Source: Monomorium pharaonis (lineage: Eukaryota > Arthropoda > Insecta > Hymenoptera > Formicidae). From it: 64,000 nt of DNA. The notes below the pieces were generated by a model, which worked only from the letters and a program-made list of their open reading frames with translations, did not search any database and was not told the DNA's origin. Positions 24,230 through 35,461 of the stretch are shown one piece after another. Position 1 is the first letter of the stretch; each line of letters begins with the position of its first letter. The stretch covers positions 4,301,955-4,365,954 of the forward strand of contig NC_050473.1 of assembly GCF_013373865.1 (NCBI RefSeq). Reading direction: 5' to 3'. Both the position numbers and the translations under genes were made by a program.

Positions 24230-25345
24230 TTTTTAATGATTATTTACGCTTTTCTTTGTCACTTCTCGTCTCTAATACATTTTTCATCCATTTTGTATCT
24301 ATATCTACCTCTGATAACATTTTCCTAATAGAGAAATTTTGTAAATTCTGTAAATCTTCGCAATTCTGTAAATTCTCCTAATAATAAATGTTCTAAAGTC
24401 TACTTTTAAATTGCATAACCTCTTCTTTTTTCCAGTATCTATTCTCTAACGTCTCGTTTCCGCACTTAAATCTAGCTATCACTGATCCCTACCTAAAATA
24501 TACAAAGATTTCTCATCTGTCTTTATTTCTTGTACAGTCTATTATATTTTGCCCACATTATTCCTTCATATCGTTCTTGTTTTTGTTCGTCTGTTTATCT
24601 TTTCTAGACCTTCTGCATTTCTAGACTTCTACCTTTCTAGTCTTAGCCTACCTATTTCCTGAACATCTACTAACTTTAACACATAATAATCTTATTTCAT
24701 TCTTTTTCCACTTTGATTCTTCTTTCTTTTTTCCTTCAATTTCTCGCCAACATTCCAGAATTATCTTATTCTTTTTACTTCTTTTTTCTATATTTCACTA
24801 CTCTTCTTCCAGCTTTTATCCTTATTTTATCCGTTTTTGTCTTCTTTAATACTATATGCCGGAGTGTTAAAATCTAAACCTAAAGTTCATCTGATATACT
24901 TCTTTTGAATTCTCTCAATTTCTATTTCTTTCCAATCCCAAATTTTAGCTGCATATAGTAAAATATTTTTTATCAAACTGTGATACACTTATTTTTTTTT
25001 TCGAAACAGTTTTTAAATTTTTATTGTCTTATTCCCCATACCTATGCCATTGGTATCCTTGCTTTTTTAATAACTATCTCTCTTATGTGTGTCCCTAGCT
25101 TCCATTTTTCTGAAAATAATACCTTATTTGAATCCTTTAACTTCTTTGCTTCTTTTTTTCACCATTTCCAATTTTTTTATTGTTTTTTTCCATTACCTTT
25201 TGTTAACACTAAAACTTTCAACTTTTTTACATTTAAATTTAGCTCTTTTCTCAAAATATGATTTAATTCTATTTATAATTTTTTTCAATTCCTCAGCTCC
25301 TTTCGCTATTTAATACTCTCATCCGCATAAGCTAGTTCAGATTTT
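24230..25345 (-). mobile_element. Degraded LINE reverse-transcriptase fragment
   Basis: On the minus strand the text at about 25316-25335 reads LAYADES, a decayed form of the reverse transcriptase catalytic YADD box. Downstream come EELKKIINRIKSYFEKR and further Lys/Glu-rich text broken by stops, which continues toward 24230. Following the YADD box with EELKKIINRLK-type helices is common in insect LINEs. It is antisense to the formin gene and too decayed to be active. Confidence 0.6.
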
Positions 25346-25500
25346 CTCCCTGCCTATCACGATTCCTCCTGCTTGCCCTCCTTTCATATGTTCTTCTAAC
25401 AATTAGTATATAAAAATAATTCATAAGTTACATATATTTTAAATATATGTGTGTATGTACGTATGCATATACGTATGTACGTGTGTGTATCTTAATCCAC

Positions 25501-26040
25501 TAGACACTACAGATGCCCGCTTTGCGCGCGCTACTTAACTTTTTATTTTTCAAAAATAAATTACAATAATAATTGTATAGATAATCATCTATACAAATTT
25601 GACAGTTGTCAAAATTCAATCGCAATGACTACTCTCGCAACACGAAGTAAGCGCAGCGAGAGAACCAATCAGCATCGCGGAATAGAGGCAATAATACATT
25701 TCGAGATTTTCGAGTATCGATTTAACATCTCCTTTTTAAGATAGGACTAGCACGCAGCGCGCGCCTGTATTGACGAAACTGTCAAATTGGTTCGTGGTAC
25801 TGTGTTCCGAGAGGGACAGAAAACCATTGAGTTAAAGAAAAAAAAACTGTCAAATTACAATCTTGCACGAAGCGAGTCAAGCGAGCGAACCAATCAACAT
25901 CGCGAAAAAGCAACAACAATCGTGCGCGATCAAACTGTACTTCTCGCTACTATTATTATGGATTATTACCAAATCGACCATCTGATATTCGTCTTTTGCC
26001 TACACTTTTTTCTCATCAATTTTCGCGAAAAAAATTAACT
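25501..26040. repeat. Dispersed repeat family R (CTAGACACTACAGA)
   Basis: Shares an ordered series of blocks with 50655-51060: ACTACAGA, GCGCGCTA, TTGTATAGATAA then CTATACAAATTTGACAG, TGTCAAAATTCAATCGCAATGAC, CATCGCGGAA, AACATCTCCTTTTTA, GGACTAGCAC and GCGCGCCTGT. Part recurs at about 61930-62010 and about 6590-6735. Inverted pairs inside (TGTATAGATAATCATCTATACA; TTTGACAGTTGTCAAA) suggest a DNA transposon derivative. A short in-frame stretch near 25790 is not considered a gene. Confidence 0.75.
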
Positions 26041-26219
26041 TCCATCCATTATTTTCAACTCGTCAAAGAGAGCAAGTTTCAAAAATGTCCATAGATGATA
26101 AACACTTCATTAATGGGTTAATAGATTAAGAAATATTAAGATTTTATATTTATTATTTATTTTAATCTTATTTTTTAATAAAATATTTTCTGTGGTAATT
26201 AACATTTTATTATTGTCAG

Positions 26220-26432
26220 GATGCTGTTATAAATGAGTTGAAGAACAAGACCCGATTAGTGCAAGAGAAGAAGTTACTGCAACAGGATGAAGTGTACAAC
26301 GGTGCTCTGGAGGATATTCTCCTTGGTCTTAGATCTGAGCCATACCGTAGAGCAGATGCCGTAAGACGTAGTCAACGACGACGTATCGATAATCATAGAC
26401 TCTCGCGCACTGCCGAGGAGCTTGAACTCTAA
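26220..26432 (+). CDS. Frl: FRL/FMNL formin, final exon with DAD
   Basis: Acceptor TTATTGTCAG; phase 0 start; stop TAA at 26430-26432. It encodes DAVINELKNKTRLVQEKKLL, then the autoregulatory tail: GALEDILLGLRSEPY followed by RRADAVRRSQRRR. This has the form of a diaphanous autoregulatory domain, an amphipathic helix (LEDILxxL) and a basic patch, which in FMNL formins binds the N-terminal DID and holds the protein closed until Rho-family GTPases release it. The acidic/hydrophobic end EELEL finishes the protein. Together the eight exons give about 650 residues. Confidence 0.95.
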   Translation, partial: DAVINELKNKTRLVQEKKLLQQDEVYNGALEDILLGLRSEPYRRADAVRRSQRRRIDNHRLSRTAEELEL

Positions 26433-26664
26433 TTGTTTGGCATTTCTGACATGCATTTTGCAAAATTTCTCTAATCCGAATTTTGCCTTGCCGTTTCAAA
26501 GTTTTGTTGTAATTTATATGGGCTTTATATAAATATAATGAAATATTGAGAATCGACAGAGAAAAATACCAATAGTTTGAGAATACTTTTGAAGATATAA
26601 TAGTGTGCATAACTAGATGTCACTTGTACATTCTCCCAATTTTTGAAAACATTTTACTAATGTC
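26433..26664 (+). other. Probable formin 3' UTR start
   Basis: Downstream of the stop. No strong polyadenylation signal was singled out nearby; AATAAA-type hexamers occur further on (for example near 27632 and 29149). The true 3' end cannot be fixed from sequence alone. Confidence 0.35.
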
Positions 26665-26876
26665 TCATACATTACAAAATATTCAAATGTTGCAACAATA
26701 TTACTGAAATGTTGCAACGTTGATGTAATATTATTAAAACGTTTAGCAAGGTTGCTGCAGTATTGCTGAAATATTGCAGTAACCCAGCTAATATTGACAT
26801 GTTGCAGTGTTACTGTAATATTATTAAAATGTCGTAACATTGCTGTAATATTATTGAAATGTTCTGTATTGTATGA
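26665..26876. repeat. Family Q palindromic repeat with TTGCAAC iterations
   Basis: Begins TCATACATTACAAAATATTC and ends in the inverted counterpart GTTCTGTATTGTATGA. Between lie irregular repeats of ATGTTGCAAC, AATATTACTGAAATGTTGCA and TGTAATATTATTAAAA. The same end sequence and internal motif recur at 28258, 41835, 42300, 45375 and 56380. Confidence 0.8.
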
Positions 26877-26989
26877 AATACTTCATTACGAATACACACA
26901 AATTTGGAACTAAATGACAATATTCAGTATGTACAATTGGATGAAGCTTTTGTGCTCGAATCGAATTAGTGATGAAAATCTAATAGTCA

Positions 26990-27290
26990 TAAACTTGAAA
27001 AGAGGATATGAATTTTAGGCGATTTAAGAATCGCATAGTTAACGCGAATTTCCTATGTTTTCTTTCGTATTTTTTCCTGTAAAATTAAAAAATAGATCTT
27101 AAAATTATGCCAAATAAAGAGAAAGTTACAGATATCTAAAGACGTTGATTTTCCCTGAAAATTATGCATTTTCCTACACTAGTATCTTAAATACCTTTGA
27201 CTTTTTTAGAAGTGCTAAATCGCACGTTTTATGGGAGACTACATCCCTAAATCATCTAAAATTCATAATCTCCTTTATTACAACTTATTA
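26990..27290. mobile_element. Partial copy of the 6812-8128 element
   Basis: Shares with about 6960-7190 the blocks TATGAATTTTAGGC, ATCGCATAGT, AACGCGAATTT, AAATTATGCC and TTTTTAGA(A/G)GTGCTAAAT. Termini are missing. In this 19-kb intergenic stretch no gene was recognised. Confidence 0.7.
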
Positions 27291-27551
27291 CTTATAATAT
27301 AAAATTTTTATGATATTTGTCGCGCAACGGTAGGTCTTAGAAAACATACGATGTCTCACATGACACATTTAATTTTTGCATGCGGTATAATTCATATATG
27401 AATCTCATAATTAAAGACGTTAGTTCTTTTCAAGTTAGCATAATATATATATTGTTATATTTAAGATACTTCTTTGCACATCTATAATAACTCATTTATG
27501 TGAAATTTGCTTGTATCTCGATTACACTTACTTTCTTTTCTTGTTTAACAT

Positions 27552-27788
27552 CATAGAGATATAAGAATAGAGCGCGTGAGTTGTATACTAGCATATAAGT
27601 AACTGCGATAAAGAGATAGAAAGAGAAAGCTAAAATAAAGGCCCTCTCTGTCTTTGTCTAACTTCAAAACAGTACACTAGCACATGCAGATTGAACAAAG
27701 ATGAAGGGGCCTTTATATTCGGTTCTCTCTATTTATTCCTCTATCGCTTTTTCGGCTCTCTTACGTACTCTATTCTTATATCTCTATG
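27552..27788. mobile_element. MITE with perfect 8-bp TSD
   Basis: Flanked by TTTAACAT on both sides (27544-27551 and 27789-27796). Termini CATAGAGATATAAGAATAGA and its complement. The interior contains a second inverted pair (AATAAAGGCCCTCT near 27634; GGGGCCTTTATATT near 27706). The 8-bp duplication points to hAT-type transposition. Confidence 0.9.
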
Positions 27789-28257
27789 TTTAACATATAT
27801 ACATATGTATGAAATAGGTAAACGTAAACTTAAAACTGTTTAAATTTAGTTGTTGTTAATTGTTATACATATTGAAAATATTTATAATTTTTATATAAAC
27901 ATTGGACATTTCCGTTAGAGTAATTGTGTATATGCTATATTTTGTAATTGCTTAATATCAAATGGACAAAATCGTATAACTCTTAATAATTTGTGTAAAA
28001 TCCTTCTATTCTTACAATCGCGGGGTTTAGTAAATCTATAACACCTTTGACATTCCAGCGACATTTAATAACCTGGAAAACTTGCTACGCAAATTATAAG
28101 AAATTATACAAGTTCTATCAGCTTGCAAAAATGCAAATGTACAACTTTTATAAATGTTTTACATTTTTATATCATAAAGTACACAGAAATGTATTCTACA
28201 ACAAGAATAAAGTCAAGATAACACATTTCAAAACTGATATTTTGATTATACGTAGTT

Positions 28258-28410
28258 CCATACAATTCAGAAATATTGCAGCAATTTTGCAACATTTAAA
28301 TAATATTGCAGAAACTTTGTCACATTTGAGCAATATTGTAACAACTTTGCAATATTTAAATAAGATTGCAGAAACATTGTAACATTACTGAAATATTTTG
28401 TGCTGTATGG
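28258..28410. repeat. Family Q palindromic repeat, second copy
   Basis: Starts CCATACAATTCAGAAATATT and ends TTTTGTGCTGTATGG, an inverted pair. The interior repeats ATTGCAG(C/A)AA(T/C)TTTGCAACATTTAAATAA with variations at about 45-60 bp spacing. Confidence 0.82.
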
Positions 28411-29491
28411 GACATTTGTTGTAACTTCCTGCAATGTATCACATATATTGCTACGATACAAATGAAAGTGTCTCTGAAGTGTGAAATTTCTTTCGAAAGT
28501 ACTTTGAAAATAATTTTAAATACATATTACTTATACATACTTATTACATTCCTTGAACGCACTATATACATCTCCATAATCCAGAATATATATTGTGTAA
28601 TACATTAGCGCGTAAGTAATGATACAAAATTTCATGCAGTTTAATCGATACGTATAATGTATATCGAGTCATAAGGAAACAAAAAAGATATGCAAATCAA
28701 AGGTATGTGCATCGATTATTACCGTCACTTTCTAAAATTTTTTTTTGCCAAAACGCAGCGATAGACTCCAATTGCATAAACTTTTTCCTAATTGAAAACA
28801 TATCTTAAAGTTTTGAAAGGAATTATATTTTTACTTTTGTACGTTTTTGATATATATTATTAGAGGATAAAAATATGTAAATAGTTGTAAAATAGAAAAT
28901 ACTTGAACAAATGTATAATGTAATTACTATTATTAGAATAATTGTCAATGTCATGTTTAGATAAACTATTTTCTGTATTGTATCATTTTTAATGCATATT
29001 AGCAATGTGCGACGAAGAAAAATTATTTTAACTCTTCAGGATTGAAGCGTTAAGCTATTTTATGTATTTTTTGTGCAAAAAATATGTATACAATCACATA
29101 CAATATGCGTTTAATTCTATCAATCGTAAAAATTAACAATGTATGAAATGAAATAAAGAAATGTAATAATACTGCAAGAAAAAAAGGTGTATTTATTATA
29201 TAACATTATAATGTATGTAAATGCACAAAGCGTTTGACATAATACAATTCGTGATATAATTTATATACGTATAATCATATAACAAAAAATTAATAAATAA
29301 TATACATATAAGTACAAATCATGATTACAATATATTCTCATATATAATTATTAATTAAATAATGTTTTTACCCGAACCACGAATAAACAATAACTTATAA
29401 CAATACATTTCGCACTATAACTAAATTATTTAATGTATCTTTGTGAATGAATAAATTAATATTATTACAATATTATTAATAAGCCGTAAAA
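28411..29491. other. Intergenic, AT-rich, nothing recognised
   Basis: No gene or clear repeat. An AAATAAAG hexamer context at about 29149 followed by an A-rich run could be a polyadenylation site of the formin 3' UTR, but this is weak. Confidence 0.35.
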
Positions 29492-29495
29492 TTAA

Positions 29496-31178
29496 CCCAT
29501 TGGCTGTGTAAGAGAATTTTACTCTATTTGGGTCAAAAGTGTTGGAAAAAAAAGTTCATCGGATTATTCAAAGACATAGGAATATAGGGACGGAGTATAA
29601 CGTTGTAGGGCAGAAGCCATTGAGAAGAAACTGCCTTCTTTTGATTGGTTATTATTTGGCGCAAGCGCAGCGTAAAAATATCAACGTAACACAACGTGAC
29701 ATTTAAAAAATAAACAAAAGATAAATAGGTTAATTACGTTGTGTCAGGGTTTTGTCAAATAGTAAGCGTCACTTACTTAATAAACTTGTACTTTTTAAAG
29801 GGCAATAAATGTTACTTATTAAATATAATTAATAATGATATTTGTTACCATACATTTAATAAATATATCCCTCATTGGATCCAAATTTCTAAATGCAATT
29901 CCAAAGATATATCTCAGGGGGTTGATTCTTGAGCTGTTCGCAAGAGAAATGTATTTGCAAATTTTGTTTTTATAGAAAAATTGGAAATTTATTGACTATC
30001 GTATGGCTTTTAATAAACTTGCAACTTTTTTGTTGCAGCGGGTATTTGCGCATACATTTCTTTTGCGAATGAATTTAAGAATCGAGCCCTAGTAAATAAA
30101 TGTCCAAAATATTTCAACAAGGTATTAATAAGATATTTTATGTCATAATATTACATATTAGCCATGTATATTTGTTAAGGTTTTGTATTTATATAGACAA
30201 CAATAAATATTTAAAATATTAAATATTGTGTAGTAATTCGATTAAACTTTTATAATTTGTATTTTTTTACATTATAGCATGTATATAAGACTAATTAAAA
30301 ATTTATTTATGATAAATATTTGATAACGTAGAGAATAAATTAAATAATTTCATAATCCAATAGCACTCAACAATGTTACTAGATTCATATTTGTATAACA
30401 AATAAATAAGTTTCAAATTAATCTGTATTTTTTTTCAAAATAGTAACATTAAGCATGCGCAGAATTATAACCAATCAAATTTAGGCACAGTATCATGGCA
30501 GACTCCCCCTGTATTTTAGCTTCACTCCCCTCGTCCTTCAACCAAGCTTATACTCTGTCCCTATATTCCTATGTCCATGGGATTATTATAAAACTTGATA
30601 CTCTTATGTTTTTTGGGTCTTTGAATCCGGATGTCAGATTTACAAAATTCAAAATGGCGGATCAAAATTACAAAAAATAGACGAAATTTTATTATTATTT
30701 TGAAGTTATTTAGATCTCTGAATGTAAATTTAACATTCGAATTAATATATTCAAAATAGTTAATAAGAAATTTTACCATTTTGAATCCGCCGATTCCACA
30801 TTTGAATGTAATGTGATTATACTGTCAAAATAAATCAATAAGTACATCCTGACACTAGAGCTCCCATAATTTCATTCGCCATTTTTGAATTTTGACGTCA
30901 TATTCGGATTCAGAGACTCAAAAAACATAAGGGTACCAAATTTCATGAAAATCAGACCATTTTTTAAATTTTAATCCGCCATATTGGATCCGCCATTTTG
31001 AATTTTGTACATCTGACTTCGGATTCGTAATCAGCGACCCCAGAAACCCTTGAGTAACAAGTTTCAAGCAAATTCAGAAAGTTTTACTTTGTTTTTTCTA
31101 CGTTGCGGCTATAGCCGTCATACACACTCCTGGTCACTTTTGTTTTTGCGGCTATAGCCGTTATATACAGTCAACGGG
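29496..31178. mobile_element. piggyBac-like non-autonomous element, TTAA flanked
   Basis: Flanked on both sides by TTAA (29492-29495 and 31179-31182), the invariant piggyBac target. Ends are inverted: CCCATTGGCTGT at the left, ACAGTCAACGGG at the right. Inside the right end are two CGGCTATAGCCG palindromes. The interior has repeated TCAAAATGGCGGAT text and several smaller inverted repeats, including a MITE at 29917-30090 and a pair GACATAGGAATATAGGGAC / GTCCCTATATTCCTATGTC at about 29571 and 30556. No transposase is seen. Confidence 0.8.
29917..30090. mobile_element. Nested MITE, GGTTGATTCTTGAG termini
   Basis: Left GGGGGTTGATTCTTGAGC...CGCAAGAGAAATGTAT pairs with right ATACATTTCTTTTGCGAAT...AGAATCGAGCCCT. 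No coding capacity. It lies within the piggyBac-like element. Confidence 0.78.
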
Positions 31179-31182
31179 TTAA

Positions 31183-31921
31183 TAAAGTATGGGACAAAGA
31201 AAAGATAAATCATTTAGATTTTTACTATTTATTTTTTAAAGTTGTTTATTGTTCATATAAACTACACTGTAATAAATCGTGTAAAAGTTTTTATATACAA
31301 ATATACAATGTACAAAAGGCACGATATATCTACAATTAACTCACAATAAAACGATAAAGTAAAATTGTAAATGCATAGAGTATACATACACGCACGTACG
31401 CACACATATAATAATTAATAAATGTCAAAAATTTATTATCGACGGTTCTTTCACAGTGCTATTAAGAAATATTTAAAATATTGTGCGCTGAATTTCATAA
31501 ATTATTGTTATGCATTTTTACTGTTTATATTCACTGTTTTTGTATTTCTTTTCCATAATTTTTTTCGCATCGTATTTTGGTATGTATAGATACACCATAA
31601 TTTTAAAGAGACATCACTATAAAACGTAACAATTTTGTTTCGTTGTTATTTATACTAAGATGGCGAAATAACGGAAGTTTTAATATAAATTTTTGACACA
31701 AATATTGCGACTTAGTATTTTCCAAAAATTATTCAAAATATTCAAGAATTTGAAGTATTTAAATTTCAAAAATAAAGATCCAATAGTATATCAAATTGTC
31801 TTATCTCAAATTTCATTTTTTTTTTTAATTTTACTCAGAGTGAAGCCAAAAATTGTCCATGTTGAGGCCCATGATTTTGAACTTAAAATGTGGGCTAAAT
31901 GATAACTTATAATAAAACATT
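31183..31921. other. Intergenic, nothing recognised
   Basis: AT-rich between the piggyBac-like element and the next MITE. No gene seen. Confidence 0.35.
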
Positions 31922-32049
31922 GGGTGCAATCTACTTGATGTTACAAACACTTCGAAGTATTCTTTGATTGATCAATTCATAAAATTCCTTGTTCTAATTG
32001 GCCAATTAAATGCTTCGAAACTTTTGTAGCGGATCAAGTAGATTCTATT
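31922..32049. mobile_element. Small MITE, AATCTACTTGAT termini
   Basis: Left AATCTACTTGATGTTACAAA and CTTCGAAGTATT pair with right AATGCTTCGAAACTTTTGTA and GATCAAGTAGATT. About 125 bp with no coding capacity. Confidence 0.75.
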
Positions 32050-32166
32050 AATTACAGAAAAATTTCAAGTTGAGCCTATTTTTTGTTTTAAAGATATGAG
32101 AGGTTAAAGTAACTATTCTTCATTAATTCGTTAAGATCCGTGACTAGATCAACACGGGTTAACAAA

Positions 32167-32167
<1 letters not shown>

Positions 32168-32211
<44 letters not shown>
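32168..32211. repeat. (AAT)n microsatellite
   Basis: About 14 perfect units, followed by A4G6. Confidence 0.97.
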
Positions 32212-32214
<3 letters not shown>

Positions 32215-33620
32215 GGGGGGAGTACAAAAAATTGACAAAAACTCCTTTGTAAAAATCAATTTTGCAATTGTTATAAGTAAATTATTAACAATTGACTGCA
32301 AAAGAGAACCAATTACGCCAATTGAGTCTACGGAAAAAATCATTTAAAAAACATGTATGTACAACTTTTTTTTAAATAATACTTTGTTCATGAAAAAAAT
32401 GAACAATATAAATTTTTGAAATTTGTTCTTGTTCACGAGTAAACTAACAAGGCTCAGATAAGCAATAACAAAAAGAAAGACAAGTGCATAAAAAAATGTC
32501 TAACATAAAAAGCGCCTTGCAAAAATTGATTTTGCAAGCAATGGTTATAAATAATTAAAAATTTAGAAAAAATAGATTACGTCAACTCATTTTACTAAAA
32601 TGACTGTAATCAAAACTAAAAAAACTGTATGACTCTTAAATCGTATTCATTTATGCAAAAAAATATCAGTAAAGTTAGTTCAATTAATTGCAATTAATAA
32701 AGTTAATGAGGAATAGCTATTTTAATCATATCTCCGAAATAAAAAGTATGCTTAACTTAAAACTTTTATGTGATCAATGTCTCGTCATAAGCTATCATTT
32801 AGTTCAAAATTTGGATCCGAAATTGTGGGCCCCGAAATAGCCGATTTTTGGGTTATTCTTTATAGTTGACTCAAGCATTTTATGTTATAAGATTAATCAT
32901 TAATCATGATTAAGATAAACATTCCTAAATTTTTTCAAATTTTGTATAGAATAGACTGAAGCAAATCGGTTCAAGACAAGATATAACAAATATGATCTCA
33001 ATTCTTTATTCCAATTCGTTTTATGATCTGATGCGTCTCAGTCTATATTCAGTCAATTTAACCCATATTTTGGGTCCCAAAATAGGCGAAATTTCATCTG
33101 TTTTTTGGTCTCGTTCTTTGTATTAAATTTTTTAAATAATTTTACAAAAATTGAAAAACTAAAATATGATGACTATTTTGAAACTGATGTTGAAAGAAAA
33201 AAAAAAGAACTCAATTTTCTTAATCTGAATCTATCATTTAATGGTTTTAATCATGAAGAATAGAAACTAGGAGGACGATCCATAAGGAAATCCATTATAA
33301 AAATCCGCACTGAAATCAGACTCTGTGAAATAGTTAGAGAATGGTATGAAAGATGTCATTTTCATCGCATCACTGCATCGATTATATAAACATTAGTCAG
33401 TCCCACTCTTATACAATATTTAGAAAGTCTATTTTTCGGATGCAGGCGTGTACGGACATGTTTCGTTAATTATTTTTTATTCTTATTACTATATTTGAGA
33501 ATGAGAATAGTTTCAATCTTTGCCATTACGCCCCCTTCCCCCTATAGCTGAAAGTAATGCGAACTCAGAACCTATTAGCAATTATGCCACTTAACTTACA
33601 ACTCTGATTTTGGTCTCACC
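32212..33620. other. Intergenic, AT-rich, nothing recognised
   Basis: Low-complexity AT-rich sequence; GAGCC/GGGCCC-like short islands near 32830 and 33075 repeat the phrase AATTGTGGGCCCCGAAATAG / TTTGGGTCCCAAAATAGGCG, perhaps an old duplication. No gene. Confidence 0.35.
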
Positions 33621-34190
33621 TTTTTTGCATATATGTAATAAGATTATATTGCTAGTTAGTTTGAAAAGAGGATGAAAACATTACAGTGCTACTTATGGCG
33701 TTTCCGACCGGTGCTGGGTTAACCCGTCTCCGGTTCTTTTCCTCTAGAACTGGCCAATCGGTTATTTTCTGATTTAGAAAAATAGCTGTGATTGGCCTTA
33801 TGACGTCATTAATCACTCCCGGAGCGATTAACTCAAGCCGGTCGAAGACGCTGTTAGTATACATTGACAGTTTTACGTACGTGCTAAAGCCGCTCTCACT
33901 ACCGCGCGCCCCGCGCGTCGCTACTACCATATGCCACGCTTGCGCAAAACAACGCAGATACACTGGCTACGTTCAGAAAACACAACAGTTGAGTAATTTG
34001 CTAATATAATTGGTCTAAATTTAGAAATCTAACAGTAAGGACCAATAATTACTGACCGCTCACTGATCACTTGTGTTTTCTGAACGTAACCACTATTTTC
34101 ACTACGTCTATTTCTCTTTGATTTCACCCATTCCTCCTATAGGATAAGCCCGACGATAGCAATATAGTCTTATTACATATATGCTTTTTT
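33621..34190. mobile_element. 570-bp inverted-repeat element with GC-rich core
   Basis: Ends: TTTTTTGCATATATGTAATA then AGATTATATTGC, paired with GCAATATAGTCT and TATTACATATATGCTTTTTT. The interior at about 33690-33960 is GC-rich compared with its surroundings (CGCGCGCCCCGCGCGTCG) and holds a minus-strand open frame of about 100 codons without recognisable domains. A second MITE is inserted at 33965-34091. Confidence 0.75.
33965..34091. mobile_element. 127-bp palindromic MITE, ACT flanks
   Basis: Left GGCTACGTTCAGAAAACACA pairs with right TGTGTTTTCTGAACGTAACC. Directly flanked by ACT on both sides (33962-33964 and 34092-34094), consistent with a 3-bp target duplication. Confidence 0.82.
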
Positions 34191-34572
34191 GCCTTTGATC
34201 ATCCTCTTGGTCTCTATTTTTCATGTGGTTTTGATATTTATAATTTACATGTTAGATTATATAGATAAAATATTATGTAAATAACGACTATTTCTCAAGT
34301 AATATTTAAAATGTGTGTTTTACTGAAAACCTGTCGGCATTAAGGGAGGGAAACTCATGTAAAATAAAATTTTTGACAAAATTTTTTATTCCCTAAATCG
34401 ATAGAAAAACATCTCAAAAATATGATAAAGCAATTATTACAGGATCTGAACCCTTTTTCAATATTATTTTGAACGAATTGTGAAGCGCTCTCAACACTCA
34501 AAAAGCACAAGTACACGAGCGCACGTAGAACGCTTGGCCTTTCGGTTTCGGTATTGTCCTTTCGCACAATAA

Positions 34573-34796
34573 GGCCTAATCTACAATAGCTGGAGTAAGC
34601 ATGGAGTAAGAAGTAAGACTAGGCGTAAAAGGGTTAATCCAGTATCAGAAAGTTGGCGTAAGCGAAATAAATTATTTTCATTTCGTTTTACTCCTACTTT
34701 TGCTTTTCTTAACGCTCGGTCAATCACAGCGCAGAAGAAAATTACATTACTCTTACTTCTTACTTCATACTTACTCCAACTATTGTAGACCAGGCC
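34573..34796. mobile_element. Harbinger-like MITE with TAA TSD
   Basis: Starts GGCCTAATCTACAATAG and ends CTATTGTAGACCAGGCC; flanked by TAA on both sides (34570-34572 and 34797-34799). The homologous position in the 8378-9320 copy has a single TAA and no insert, so the boundaries and target duplication are directly demonstrated. A TWA duplication and GGCC-type ends fit the PIF/Harbinger superfamily. A relative lies at 60018-60256. Confidence 0.93.
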
Positions 34797-35429
34797 TAAT
34801 ACTTCTAAAAATTGACTTAGGTATAAATAACAATTGCTTATAAGAAACCAAATGTTCGAATTTTTGTTTCGAAGAACAAAGGGAAAGAAAAAGTACATGT
34901 ATATACGTGTGAGTGTAACGATCTTCTTTTGAATAGATGGTGTCTCCTCAGTTAGTATGCAAGCGAATAAAGCAGTTGCTTCGTAAACACCTCAAATAGT
35001 AAAAATAAATCGTAATGAATCGTGTTAATATTGTAGTTGGAGCTATGTAAAGTTTTCGCTTATGCCGTCGATCAGCATCGCATAGAGAGGCAAGAGACGC
35101 CGCAGCCTCGAAAGCTCTATAATAAAGATACTCTGACAGCTCGTAAAGAGGAAAAAGCGACTTTATTGTAGCAGTTTGTAGAATAAGGTCTGATTAATAA
35201 AAAATAGTTACAAGTTTTAATAAAATACATTTTTTTACATTTTTGTTTAAAAAACTTTAAACGTGTTTTTCTCGAAACACAAAATTTTTCGCGCCGGGAC
35301 GTGCAGCTGAAAAAGTTGACGACCAATATCCCCTTGTACACACATATATATATTTTTTCTTTAACTTTTAACTTTTTCTATACAACATAAACCTATTCAT
35401 TTGTTTATTATTAATTTTTAAACAACAGT

Positions 35430-35461
35430 TTCTTGCAATTGTTTATAAACAATTGCAAGAA
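35430..35461. repeat. Perfect 32-bp palindrome
   Basis: TTCTTGCAATTGTTTA followed at once by its exact complement. It lies inside the 34332-35859 element; the other copy (about 8650-8680) has a decayed form with a spacer. Confidence 0.95.

Noticed and set aside
9464..26432. First reading of the formin as DAAM
   Set aside because: FH1-FH2-DAD order fits several formins, but VSLENIM, GMDLVRKEF, FGESP and the QENEQRR tail match FMNL/FRL, not DAAM.
28267..28461. 64-codon frame on the minus strand and similar frames at 26613-26840
   Set aside because: They lie in family Q repeats, whose TTGCAAC iterations give repetitive NIxxTLQHFNNI-type text on translation.
33652..33963. 103-codon minus-strand frame
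   Set aside because: It lies inside an inverted-repeat element with a GC-rich core; no recognisable domain and no splice context.
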